Shown piece by piece: positions 34,711 to 43,537 of a stretch of 64,000 nucleotides of DNA (position 1 is the first letter of the stretch; each line of letters starts with the position of its first letter). This DNA is from Gemmatimonas aurantiaca (GTDB lineage Bacteria; Gemmatimonadota; Gemmatimonadetes; Gemmatimonadales; Gemmatimonadaceae), in the NCBI RefSeq assembly GCF_037190085.1, contig NZ_JBBCJO010000002.1:1-64000 (forward strand). Direction: 5' to 3'. Made by a program: the position numbers and the translations under genes. The notes under the pieces are model-generated. The model saw only the letters and a program-made list of their open reading frames with translations, searched no databases and had not been told where the DNA came from.

Positions 34711-35859
34711 TCAGCGCACGATGCGAAGCATGCCGGCGTCGGCACTGCCGCGGATGAACGCTTCGGGAGCGTGCGAATCGACCCGCTTCCCGGTCGCGCC
34801 ATAAAAACGGCGCGCTTCCATGGCCATGTACTCCTCGATCGGACGGCCGGCGTCGCGGGCATCCCGCAAAGCCTGCACGATGGCCTCCCAGGTGCCTTCG
34901 AACGTACTGCCATCGCGCATGACCACCCGATGCGTGTCGCCTTCCGGTGTCATGACATTGGTGCTCACGGCTTCGGCCTGCTGACTGGCCAGCCCCGTCA
35001 GCAGCGTGCCAAGTGTCTCCAGTTGCCCCGGGGAGGGGGCAACTGGAGCCGATTCCTCGGCCTCTTCGCTGGCCTGTTCGATCTCGGCCAGCAAGGCATC
35101 GATCGCATCGGGTTCACCCGCCAGAACCTGCAGACGGGCTTCCCACGGCTTGAACTCGGGATCGGTGTCCGGCAGACGATACACCGACTTCTTGAGTTCG
35201 ATCAGGCGCCAGATCCCGAGTTCATCCCAGTGATCGTCCGGCGCGGTCTGCTCGAACTCGCGCAGTGCGCCATCGAGATCGCCCGCGTCGTACAACAGAT
35301 TCGCCAGATACACGCGCGCTTCGGCGAACTGCGGATCGAGACCGATGGCCTGACGGAGCGCCGTCATCGCTTCCGCGTCGTTCCCCAGGCGATGCTGCGC
35401 ATACCCGATGCACGCCACCGCCTCGGTCAGATCGTCCGCATGATGCACCGCGCGTTCGAAGTACGTCAGCGACATCTCGACATACCCTTCGCGGAACAAC
35501 GCGCGGCCGATCTGCAGCATCAGATCGACGTCGTCGTCATACCCGAGCTGCAGTGTGCGCTCGAACGCCCGGAACCCGGCGTCGACCTGCCCGAACTTGA
35601 GCAGCACCTCGCCCAGTCCGGCCAGCGCATCCTCGTGCTCGGCATCGAGCAGGAGGGCCTCCTCGAAACTGCGTCGTGCCCATGCATACTCCTCGCGCGC
35701 GAGACGCGCGTAGCCGGCTCCCACGTGCAGTTCGACTGCCGTGGGATACAGCGAGAGTCCCTCGCGCAACAACTCGAGCGCCTCATCGAACTGCCCCTCG
35801 TTGTAGAGGGCGTGGGCGCGCTCGTCGTACTCCTCGGAACTCAGGAACGAGTTGGACAT
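34711..35859 (-). CDS. TPR-repeat protein
   Basis: A 382-aa soluble protein starting MSNSFLSSEEYDERAHALYN. At least five TPR units are seen: EGQFDEALELLREGLSLYPT, AWARRSFEEALLLDAEHEDA, GYVEMSLTYFERAVHHADDL, NDAEAMTALRQAIGLDPQFA and GDLDGALREFEQTAPDDHWD. The C-terminal 130 residues lack TPR and carry DTHRVVMRDGSTFEGTWEAI and EEYMAMEARRFYGATGKRVD, a small conserved-looking domain. It starts the operon with the second TPR gene and the M16 peptidase. No catalytic function is inferred. Confidence 0.78.
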   Translation of the reverse strand: MSNSFLSSEEYDERAHALYNEGQFDEALELLREGLSLYPTAVELHVGAGYARLAREEYAWARRSFEEALLLDAEHEDALAGLGEVLLKFGQVDAGFRAFERTLQLGYDDDVDLMLQIGRALFREGYVEMSLTYFERAVHHADDLTEAVACIGYAQHRLGNDAEAMTALRQAIGLDPQFAEARVYLANLLYDAGDLDGALREFEQTAPDDHWDELGIWRLIELKKSVYRLPDTDPEFKPWEARLQVLAGEPDAIDALLAEIEQASEEAEESAPVAPSPGQLETLGTLLTGLASQQAEAVSTNVMTPEGDTHRVVMRDGSTFEGTWEAIVQALRDARDAGRPIEEYMAMEARRFYGATGKRVDSHAPEAFIRGSADAGMLRIVR

Positions 35860-35932
35860 CGCGTGTCAGACCTCCGGAAGCAAACAGGGAGCGAACGGGT
35901 TACCGGATTGTACCGTGCAGCATGACGTTGGT

Positions 35933-36853
35933 TCACGAAGTTCCCCCGGCCAGCGCGACGGCGATCTCACCCGCCAGACGGGCATTGGCTTCGAGCAGCG
36001 CGAGATTGGCCTGAACGGATCGGCCGTCGGTGCGCTGCTGCACCTGCGCGAGCAGGTAGGGCGTGACGGCTGCCCCCCGGATGCCCGCCGTGCTCGCCGC
36101 CTGCAACGCGGCGCGGGTGGCCTCCTCCACGATGCCCGCGGGGATGGCGAACGCCGCCGGCGGCGGCTGCACCACCACCATCGCGCTGCGTCGTCCCAGC
36201 GCACGATGGGCCCGCCAGGCGCGGGCGATCTGTGCCGGTCGATCGAGACGGCAGGTGAGTGACAGGCCCGTGCTGGCGGAAAAGAACCCCGGCAGTTCAT
36301 CGGTCCCGCATCCCACCACCGGCACTCCCAGCGTCTCCAGACGTTCGAGCGTGGCCGGCAGATCGAGAATGGACTTGGCGCCGGCGCACACCACCAGCAC
36401 CGGCGTGCGGGAGAGTTCGACCAGGTCCGCCGATTCGTCGAACGGCGCATCCCGATGGACTCCGCCGATGCCACCGGTCGCAAACACCTCGACGCCGGCC
36501 AGTGCGGCCAGCACCAGCGTCGCCGCCACGGTGGTCGCCCCATCGGCCCCGTCGGCCATCGCGATGCCCAGATCGCGCGCCGACACCTTGCGCACCCCGT
36601 CGCGACGCAGGAAGCGTTCGAGATCCTCGTCTTCGAGTCCGAGGACCGGGACGCCCCGCACAACGGCGGTGATGGCCGGAGTGGCGCCGGCCGCGATCAC
36701 CGCAGCCGACATCCGTTGCGCCGCATCCCGGTTGTGCGGCGGCTCGAGGCCCTGCGCCAGCACCGAACTTTCGAGGGCGACGAGGGCGTGGCCGTGATCC
36801 AGCGCGCTGGACACGGCAGGGGTACAACGGGGACGCAGGAGGCGTTCAGTCAC
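35933..36853 (-). CDS. psuG: Pseudouridine-5'-phosphate glycosidase
   Basis: A 306-aa enzyme cleaving pseudouridine 5'-phosphate to uracil and ribose 5-phosphate. Family marks are ALVALESSVLAQGLEPPHNR, VRGVPVLGLEDEDLERFL, ATGGIGGVHRDAPFDESADL, the catalytic Lys in VCAGAKSILDLPATLERL, and RGAAVTPYLLAQVQQRTDGRS at the C-terminus. It starts at GTG 36853. No pseudouridine kinase (PsuK) is adjacent, although the phosphorylated substrate is needed. Confidence 0.93.
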   Translation of the reverse strand: MTERLLRPRCTPAVSSALDHGHALVALESSVLAQGLEPPHNRDAAQRMSAAVIAAGATPAITAVVRGVPVLGLEDEDLERFLRRDGVRKVSARDLGIAMADGADGATTVAATLVLAALAGVEVFATGGIGGVHRDAPFDESADLVELSRTPVLVVCAGAKSILDLPATLERLETLGVPVVGCGTDELPGFFSASTGLSLTCRLDRPAQIARAWRAHRALGRRSAMVVVQPPPAAFAIPAGIVEEATRAALQAASTAGIRGAAVTPYLLAQVQQRTDGRSVQANLALLEANARLAGEIAVALAGGTS

Positions 36854-36874
36854 CGGGTGGATACGGCGACCGAA

Positions 36875-37144
36875 TCAGCTCGCGGCGTTTTCGAACGCGT
36901 CCGCCTTGCGCGCCTCCACCAGCTCCCACTCGCTCGACGTGGGATCGTACACCGCCATGATCTTGACCGTTTCGCCGGCCCACGCATCGAAGACCTTCCC
37001 CGTGTTCTGATAGATCTTGATCTCGTGTCCGTCTTCGAACTTGAGCACGATCAGGGGATGCGTGTTGTTGACGTACTGTTTGCGCAGCTTCTGGGGCGTG
37101 GACGCGTTCATGATTCCGGGGGCAGAGGTCGCTGAAAGGCTCAT
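36875..37144 (-). CDS. Small uncharacterised protein
   Basis: An 89-aa protein (MSLSATSAPGIMNASTPQKL; an alternative start is ATG 37111). The core LRKQYVNNTHPLIVLKFEDG followed by HEIKIYQNTGKVFDAWAGET and VKIMAVYDPTSSEWELVEAR looks like a small beta-barrel. No family is recognised. It lies 54 bases after the RND pump gene on the same strand and 21 bases before psuG. Confidence 0.6.
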   Translation of the reverse strand: MSLSATSAPGIMNASTPQKLRKQYVNNTHPLIVLKFEDGHEIKIYQNTGKVFDAWAGETVKIMAVYDPTSSEWELVEARKADAFENAAS

Positions 37145-37198
37145 CTGAAAATTGCGATGTGTCGCAGGGCGGCGCCAGACAGCCTCCGACTCCGGTCG

Positions 37199-40100
37199 TC
37201 ATTCCGCCAGGCGTTCCACAATCGGAGAGACCGTGCCGGCGCGGCGGACACGCACCGGCCGCCGCGCCTCCAGCCAGGCATACAGCACCGGCAGCACGAA
37301 CAGCGTCAGCACCGTGCTCGTGATCAGACCGCCGATGACCACGCTGGCCAGCGGTCGCTGCACCTCACTGCCCGGGCTCGTGCTGAGCGCCATCGGCACG
37401 AATCCCAGACTCGCCACCAGCGCCGTCATGAGCACCGGCCGCAGACGGTCCGCCGCCCCCTGCCGCACGCGCCCTTGCACCGAACGATCGGGCAGCCCCT
37501 CGTCGTGGCGCAGGTGGTTGAGATGCTCCACCATCACCACGCCGTTGAGCACCGCGATGCCGAACAGCGCGATGAACCCGATGCTCGCCGACAGATTGAG
37601 ATTGAGTCCGCGCAGCCACAGCGCGGCGATTCCCCCCACCAGCGCGAACGGCACGTTGGACAGCACCAGCACCGCCTGGGGAATGGACCGGAACGACAGG
37701 TACAACAGACCGAAGATCAGCAGCAACGCCAGCGGCACCACGAGTTCGAGTCGGGCCATGGCCCGCTGCTGGTTCTCGTACTGCCCGCCCCACTCGAGAA
37801 ACACCCCGTTGGGCAGGGTGACTTCGCTGGCGATGCGCGCGCGCACCTCTTCCACGAAGCTGCCCAGATCGCGTCCCCGCACATTGCTCAGCACCAGCGA
37901 TCGCCGCTGGGCATCCTCGTGGCCGATGAGTTCCGGCCCGGTGGTGGACACCATGGCCGTCAGTGCCGACAACGGCACCAGTTCACCACCCGGTGCCCGC
38001 ACCGTGATGCGACCGATCGCCGCCGCATCCGCGCGATATGCTTCGGGCAGACGCACCACGACCCCGATGCGACGGAAACCGTCGATCAGCTCCGCCGCCG
38101 TCTGCGATCCCATGGCGTAGTCGATGGCGTCCCGCACATCGGCCACGCTCACGCCATACTGCGCCAGCACCTCTCGGCGGATCTGCATGCGCACCTGCCC
38201 GCTGCCCTCCGCCACTTCCACCGCGACGTCGGCGCTGCCGGGCACCGTCGCCACGATCCGCCGCAGACGTTCCGCCACCCGCTGGTTCTGCTCCAGATCG
38301 GGGCCCACCACCTTGATGCCCAGATCGGTCTTGATGCCGCTCTCGGCCTCGTCCAGCCGCATTGCCAGCGGCTGCGTGAAAGACACGTCGACGCCCGGCA
38401 ACACCTGGAGCGCCGAGTCCAGCGCCGCCACCAATCCCTCCCGGTCCTTCGCCGTGGTCCACTCACTGCGTGGTTTGAGGATGACGTACATATCACCTTC
38501 GAACAGCCCCATCGCCTCCGTCGCGAGATCGGGACGTCCTTCCTTGGTCACCACCGTCAGCACTTCCGGAAACCGCTTCGTGATCCGCTCGGCGGCCAGC
38601 GACAGACGGGTGGCATCCTGGAGATCCACGCTGGGCATGCGCCGCGTGGTCACCAGAATGGCGCCTTCGTCCAGCTTGGGCATGAACTCCGTGCCGATGC
38701 GCGACAGCGACCACACCGACACGACCACGACCACGAACGACGTGATCAGCAAGGGCTGCGGCCTCGACATGACGGCGTCGAGCGCGCGACGATACCGCGC
38801 CGTGAGCCGTTCCAGCCATGGCGCCGGGGTCGAGGCCACATCGCGCAACGCCCACGCGGACACCGCGGGCACATAGGTCAGCGCCAGCAACAGCGAACCC
38901 AGCACGGCGCACACCACCGTGAACGCCATGGGTTTGAACATCCGGCCTTCCATGCCGTCGAGCGTGAAGATCGGGATGTACACCGCCACGATGATCGCGA
39001 TGCCGAACAGGATGGGACGCCCCACCTCGACCGCGGCGCGTTCGAAGAGACTCAGTCGATGTCCGTCGCGATGTGCCTCGAGCCGGCGGATGAAACTCTC
39101 CACCATGACCACCGAGGCGTCCACGATGAGCCCGAAATCGAGTGCGCCGAGACTCATGAGGTTGGCCGAGTATCCGAAGAGCGCCATCCCCACGAACGCG
39201 ATGAGCATGGAGATCGGGATCACCGAAGCCACGATCAGCGCCGCACGCACGTTCCGCAGGAAGAGGAACAGCACCGCAATCACCAGCAGGCCGCCTTCCA
39301 CCAGATTCTTGACGATCGTCCGGGTGGTGTGGCCCACGAGATCGGTCTGATCGTAGAAGGGCGTGATCTCGACGTGTGATGGCAGCGCGCGCCGGATTTC
39401 CTCCATCCGTGTGCGCACCCGCTCGATCACGTCCCGTGAGTCGGCGCCCTTGAGTTTGAGCACCATCCCGCTGACCACTTCCCCTTCCCCATCCTTGGTG
39501 ACGGCCCCATTGCGGGGCAGCGCGCCGCGGTGCACGGTGGCGATATCCGCGATGCGCACCGCCGCACCGAGGTGGGAGCCCACCACCACCCGTGCGATCT
39601 CGTCCAGGTCTTCCACGCGACCGAGTCCGCGCAGGGTGAATCGCTCCCCTCCCTGTTCGAGATAGCTGCCGCCGAATGCCATGTCGTTGCGCGCCAGGGC
39701 GCTGTGCACGTCGCCGAGCGTGAGACGCCGCGCGGCCAGGCGCACCGGATCGACTTCCACCTCGATCCGTTCGGTGAGGCCGCCCCACGAGTTCACTTCC
39801 GACACGCCGGCCACGGTACGCAGACGCGGACGGATCACATAGTCGTGCAACGTCTTGAGATCGGTGAGCGACAGCGAATCGCTGGTCACCACGTACTGAT
39901 ACAGTTCGCCCATGGGGGTCGAGACCGGACCGAGACCCGGCTCGATGCCCGCCGGCAGCGCACTCTTCGCATCACCCAGGCGCTGCTGCACGAGCTGCCG
40001 CGCGAAGTACACGTCGACATTGTCGGGGAACGGCACGGTGATGAGCGACAGGCCGAACTTGGACACCGAGCGCACGCGCTCCGCGCCCGGTGTGCCCATG

Positions 40101-40315
40101 AGCGTCGATTCGATGGGATGGGTCACGAGGCGTTCGACTTCTTCCGGTGCCATGCCGGGAGCGGTCGTGATCACCTCGACCCGGGTGCCCGTCAGATCGG
40201 GAAACGCGTCGAAGGGGATGTGTTGCAGTGCATACAGTCCCGCCGCCATGATGGCCAGCGTGAACGCCACCACGACGCCACGACGCCGCAGCACAAAATG
40301 GATGAGGGTGCGCAT
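37199..40315 (-). CDS. Heavy-metal efflux RND pump, CzcA-type
   Basis: A 1038-aa inner-membrane antiporter with twelve helices and two large periplasmic loops. It belongs to the HME-RND group: IPFDAFPDLTGTRVEVITTA at the N-terminus and the transmembrane-4 proton-relay motif LDFGLIVDASVVMVES near residue 400, with both Asp and the Glu of the D-F-G-x3-D-x5-E pattern. That pattern fits Czc/Cnr-type divalent cation pumps better than CusA, which has A-x-G-x-M-V-D. The substrate (Zn, Co, Ni or Cd) is therefore inferred. It is third in the outer-membrane/adaptor/pump operon, two bases after the adaptor gene. Confidence 0.92.
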   Translation of the reverse strand: MRTLIHFVLRRRGVVVAFTLAIMAAGLYALQHIPFDAFPDLTGTRVEVITTAPGMAPEEVERLVTHPIESTLMGTPGAERVRSVSKFGLSLITVPFPDNVDVYFARQLVQQRLGDAKSALPAGIEPGLGPVSTPMGELYQYVVTSDSLSLTDLKTLHDYVIRPRLRTVAGVSEVNSWGGLTERIEVEVDPVRLAARRLTLGDVHSALARNDMAFGGSYLEQGGERFTLRGLGRVEDLDEIARVVVGSHLGAAVRIADIATVHRGALPRNGAVTKDGEGEVVSGMVLKLKGADSRDVIERVRTRMEEIRRALPSHVEITPFYDQTDLVGHTTRTIVKNLVEGGLLVIAVLFLFLRNVRAALIVASVIPISMLIAFVGMALFGYSANLMSLGALDFGLIVDASVVMVESFIRRLEAHRDGHRLSLFERAAVEVGRPILFGIAIIVAVYIPIFTLDGMEGRMFKPMAFTVVCAVLGSLLLALTYVPAVSAWALRDVASTPAPWLERLTARYRRALDAVMSRPQPLLITSFVVVVVSVWSLSRIGTEFMPKLDEGAILVTTRRMPSVDLQDATRLSLAAERITKRFPEVLTVVTKEGRPDLATEAMGLFEGDMYVILKPRSEWTTAKDREGLVAALDSALQVLPGVDVSFTQPLAMRLDEAESGIKTDLGIKVVGPDLEQNQRVAERLRRIVATVPGSADVAVEVAEGSGQVRMQIRREVLAQYGVSVADVRDAIDYAMGSQTAAELIDGFRRIGVVVRLPEAYRADAAAIGRITVRAPGGELVPLSALTAMVSTTGPELIGHEDAQRRSLVLSNVRGRDLGSFVEEVRARIASEVTLPNGVFLEWGGQYENQQRAMARLELVVPLALLLIFGLLYLSFRSIPQAVLVLSNVPFALVGGIAALWLRGLNLNLSASIGFIALFGIAVLNGVVMVEHLNHLRHDEGLPDRSVQGRVRQGAADRLRPVLMTALVASLGFVPMALSTSPGSEVQRPLASVVIGGLITSTVLTLFVLPVLYAWLEARRPVRVRRAGTVSPIVERLAE

Positions 40316-40317
40316 GC

Positions 40318-41556
40318 CTATTCGCCCGCGCCGCCGCGACGCCGCAGCAACTCGGCCTTAGCAATGGCCGCACCGCGTACGACCACCGTCGCGCCGCCGG
40401 GCACGCCGGCCACCAGTTCCACACGATCAGCACTGCGGCGCCCCACACGCACCGGCGTCGCGCGCAGGAACACATCGGCCCCACGGGGTTCGGCCACGAA
40501 TACCACCGTGTCCCCGCCCATGGCCTGCACGGCACTCACCGGCACCACCACGGCCTCACTGCTGCCCTTGCCCAGCACGTGTGCCTGCACGAACGATTCC
40601 GCACGTCCCGGGGGCGCTCCTTCGGGGCGTGCGATCACCTCGATGGTCCGCGTCAGCGTGTCGACGGTGGGCGCCACACGGACCACCGTCGCCGTATGCA
40701 GTTCGGTGGGCGACTCGGTGAGGGCGTAGCGCACACTGCTCCCCACCACGATGCCATTGGCCGCGCTCTCCGTCAGATACAATTGCAACTGCAGACGCCG
40801 CGGATCGCCCACCGTCAGCAAGGGCATGCCCGGCAGCACCACCGTGCCCGGCTGCGCCACGCGTTCCGTCACCACACCGCTGATCGGCGTCCGGATCAGC
40901 ACGTCGTGTTCATCGGCATCGGGCGGCAGCGGGCCGCTTCCGGCCAGATGATCGACCAGCGCCATCGCGCGGCCCTGCTCCGCGCGGGCTTCGTCGAATC
41001 CCGCGCGGGCCACCCGTTGGGCCACCTGCGCGCGCTCCAGCTCGGCCCGCGACATCGCGCGCGCATCGAACAGACGCTGCGCGCGCTCCGCCGCGGTGTT
41101 CGCGAGATCGCGTTCGGCCACCGCAGCATCGAGACGGGCCCGCGCGCGCAGCAGACTGCTGCGCGCGTCCATGATCTCGTGGCTGTGGATCATCACCAGG
41201 GTCTGTCCGGCCGACACCCGGTCACCCACCCGCACGGTGACGTGCGTGATTCGCCCCTCGGTGATCGAACCGATCGTTTCCAACGCTTCCGGATCGAGCA
41301 TCAGTCGGCCCGGTACGGTCACCGACGCCTGCCATGCCATCGTCCGTGCGGTATCCACGGCGAGATCCGCGATGCGCGCGGCTTCGGCCGAGAAGGTGGC
41401 GGTGTCCATCGCCGCTGCCGGGGCACTCTTCTCCACCGGCTCGGCCGATGGCGCGCCGCCACAACCGATGAGGAGCGCCAGTACGAATACCGTGGATCCT
41501 GTCTTCATCTTCGAGGGCGTGTTCGGAAACGTGTTCGGAGACATCTTCGAGTGCAT
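40318..41556 (-). CDS. RND efflux periplasmic adaptor (CzcB-type membrane fusion protein), lipoprotein
   Basis: A 412-aa adaptor. The lipobox is VLALLIGCGG; from ATG 41508 (MKTGSTVFVLALLIGC) the leader would have the usual length, whereas ATG 41556 adds 16 residues containing a near-repeat. The order is barrel-sandwich half (RITHVTVRVGDRVSAGQTLV), coiled coil (LDAAVAERDLANTAAERAQR onward), second half (DVLIRTPISGVVTERVAQPG), and beta-barrel. It joins the RND pump to the TolC-like channel. It ends two bases before the pump gene. Confidence 0.9.
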   Translation of the reverse strand: MHSKMSPNTFPNTPSKMKTGSTVFVLALLIGCGGAPSAEPVEKSAPAAAMDTATFSAEAARIADLAVDTARTMAWQASVTVPGRLMLDPEALETIGSITEGRITHVTVRVGDRVSAGQTLVMIHSHEIMDARSSLLRARARLDAAVAERDLANTAAERAQRLFDARAMSRAELERAQVAQRVARAGFDEARAEQGRAMALVDHLAGSGPLPPDADEHDVLIRTPISGVVTERVAQPGTVVLPGMPLLTVGDPRRLQLQLYLTESAANGIVVGSSVRYALTESPTELHTATVVRVAPTVDTLTRTIEVIARPEGAPPGRAESFVQAHVLGKGSSEAVVVPVSAVQAMGGDTVVFVAEPRGADVFLRATPVRVGRRSADRVELVAGVPGGATVVVRGAAIAKAELLRRRGGAGE

Positions 41557-41559
41557 GCG

Positions 41560-42918
41560 TCAGCGTTCCGGCGTCAACGTGGAGATCAGCGGCAGATCGA
41601 ATGCGCCATCGGGAGCAAGGCGCGCACCGATGGCACGCTCCAGATCGAGGCGGCTCGTCCAGGTGTCGCCGATCCAGCGGATGAATGCGTGCATGGCATC
41701 GGCCGCCGCACGCTCGGCATCGAGCAGTTCGGTGAGGGTGATGTGTCCTTCGCGATAGGAGACGCGGGCGATCTGTCCCACATCCCGCCCCCGGGTGAGG
41801 AAGGTGCCGGCCGCCGCCTGCGCCTCACGCATCTCACGGTAGTGCTGCAATGCGGTCGCGACTTCGCCCTGCACGGAGCGGCGCGCATCCTCGAGGTGGA
41901 CACGCGCTTCCATCAGCTCACCGCGTGCCCGCTGCCGTGCACCATCGTTGCGATTGAAAAAGGGCAGCGGCATGGCGACGCCGATCTGTCCGGTCATCAC
42001 CCCGCTCGTTTCCTTCGTGCCGCCCTGGAGCTGCACCTCGCCGATGACCCCGCGCTGTTCGGCGGCGAGACGGCGCTCCGTTTCGCGCACGGCGGCCTCG
42101 AATGCCTGAACTTCCGGGCGCCTGGCCAACGCCACGGTCACGGCCTGCACCGAGTCGGGCGGCGGCGGCAGTTCCGGCAGGCCGAGAATGTGCGCACCCA
42201 CCGGCGTGCCCAGCAGGCGAGCCAGTTCGGCCCGCGCGGCCTGTGCCGCGGCGCGCGCCTGCACCACGGACACCTGGGCACGGTCGGATTCGAGTGAAGT
42301 GCGGAGCCCCACGGCTTCCGACACCAGTCCCTCGCGCAGCCGTTGCGAATCGACGGCCGCGATCTCTCGCAGTGCGCCGGCGTGCTGCTCGGTCACGGTG
42401 AGCGCCATCTCCGCGCTGCCCGCGTGCAGCCACGCGCGCGCCACGGCGTACTCGGCATCCAGCCAGTCCCGCTGACGTTCTCCCCGCGCGCGGGACTTGC
42501 CGGCCGCGGCCGACTGCCGTAGCGCGAGCCGGCGCCCCGAGACATCGAACGGCACGTAGGCCGTGGCAAACACGTCCGGATCGAGCGCGCTGCCCAGATT
42601 CTCCCGTCGCCACTCCAGCGACGGATTGGCCCATTGGGCACTCTCCCGCACCCGGCCGATCGCCGACTGTTCACGCGCGCCCGCCAGGCGGTGCAGCGGG
42701 CCGTGTGCCCGGGCCAGCGTCAGGGCGTCATGCAGGCTGACCGACGGGAGGGCACCCGCCGTCGGTGACTCCACGGAGGATGGAACTCGCGGCGCCGACT
42801 GGGCCGACACGTGATCCGCCACCATGAAGAGGAGGGCCAGCGGGACCCACCGAACGCGCCGCGCGTGGCGCCATGCGGGACGGGGAGAACACCGTGTGCG
42901 GGGATTCCATACGTTCAT
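41560..42918 (-). CDS. TolC-family outer-membrane channel (CzcC-type)
   Basis: A 452-aa outer-membrane factor with an N-terminal signal peptide (VPLALLFMVADHVSAQS). Repeated TolC helices are visible: SVSLHDALTLARAHGPLHRL, RRPEVQAFEAAVRETERRLA, FFNRNDGARQRARGELMEAR and SYREGHITLTELLDAERAAA. It completes the tripartite efflux unit and is the first gene of the operon. An 8-bp inverted repeat spans the ATG (arms 42911-42918 and 42940-42947). Confidence 0.9.
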   Translation of the reverse strand: MNVWNPRTRCSPRPAWRHARRVRWVPLALLFMVADHVSAQSAPRVPSSVESPTAGALPSVSLHDALTLARAHGPLHRLAGAREQSAIGRVRESAQWANPSLEWRRENLGSALDPDVFATAYVPFDVSGRRLALRQSAAAGKSRARGERQRDWLDAEYAVARAWLHAGSAEMALTVTEQHAGALREIAAVDSQRLREGLVSEAVGLRTSLESDRAQVSVVQARAAAQAARAELARLLGTPVGAHILGLPELPPPPDSVQAVTVALARRPEVQAFEAAVRETERRLAAEQRGVIGEVQLQGGTKETSGVMTGQIGVAMPLPFFNRNDGARQRARGELMEARVHLEDARRSVQGEVATALQHYREMREAQAAAGTFLTRGRDVGQIARVSYREGHITLTELLDAERAAADAMHAFIRWIGDTWTSRLDLERAIGARLAPDGAFDLPLISTLTPER

Positions 42919-42947
42919 ACGGCATTGTATTCCCGTTGCATGAACGT
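42911..42947. promoter_or_regulatory. Inverted repeat and -10-like site at the start of the efflux operon
   Basis: ACGTTCAT (42911-42918) and ATGAACGT (42940-42947) form a perfect inverted repeat across the start codon of the TolC-like gene. Between them, on the minus strand, TACAAT (42924-42929) resembles a -10 box. If used, the transcript would be almost leaderless. The site could be an operator for the nearby response regulator. This is an inference only. Confidence 0.35.
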
Positions 42948-43141
42948 TTCGTGAATGGCGTCACCGTCACCCTCCCGGTGCGGCCGCGGAGCGCCGGGAG
43001 CCGTGCCGGTGCAAATCGTCACAGCGACGTGATCCAATTGGCATTTCTCATTCAAGTCGGAACCGTCGGCAACCGATGAACTCAGTGCGGCGCACGACGA
43101 CGTGCCGCGATCGTTCGACTCTGTTCCCGTTCCCGCTCCGA

Positions 43142-43510
43142 ATGTCCGCGATATTCCAGCAGGTGATCGATGATGATCGCCCCCTGATCGATCCTCTCGC
43201 GCGCCTCGTGCGTGCTTACGACCGCGCCATCCGTGCGTGTGAGGCGTTCGATCACGCCGCGTCCCGCGAAGCCATCGCTGTGCTCCGATGTGCGCTCGAA
43301 CTCGACTCGAGCGCCTCCCGCAGCTTCGACGCGCTGTACGCCTGGTGCGAAGAGTCGGTGGACGGTCGGGACTTCGTCGGAGCGGCCCAGTGCCTGCGCA
43401 CGCTGCGCAACGCCTGGCGCGCGGCCACGAATCCCACCGGCGCACCGGGTGCCGTGGACCCCGATCGTCGGTCCGTCATTCTGCCCCGCCGCGACATCCC
43501 GGTCAGCTGA
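43142..43510 (+). CDS. Small FliS-like helical protein
   Basis: A 122-aa protein starting MSAIFQQVIDDDRPLIDPLA (an upstream in-frame ATG at 43076 adds 22 basic residues). Its helix order resembles the flagellin chaperone FliS: LVRAYDRAIRACEAFDHAAS, REAIAVLRCALELDSSASRS, FDALYAWCEESVDGRDFVGA, AQCLRTLRNAWRAAT. The last two match the L-Y-x-Y/W and L-R-x-A-W landmarks of FliS. No flagellar gene is near; it sits between a metal efflux operon and its two-component system. The assignment is tentative. Confidence 0.45.
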   Translation: MSAIFQQVIDDDRPLIDPLARLVRAYDRAIRACEAFDHAASREAIAVLRCALELDSSASRSFDALYAWCEESVDGRDFVGAAQCLRTLRNAWRAATNPTGAPGAVDPDRRSVILPRRDIPVS

Positions 43511-43537
43511 CGGGCCGTCCGACTTCCGGCTGCGCTT

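Noticed and set aside
37157..39379. A 740-residue open frame antisense to the RND pump gene
   Set aside because: It mirrors a clearly coding gene in GC-rich DNA, is Arg/His/Gln-rich and matches no family; such frames arise from codon bias.
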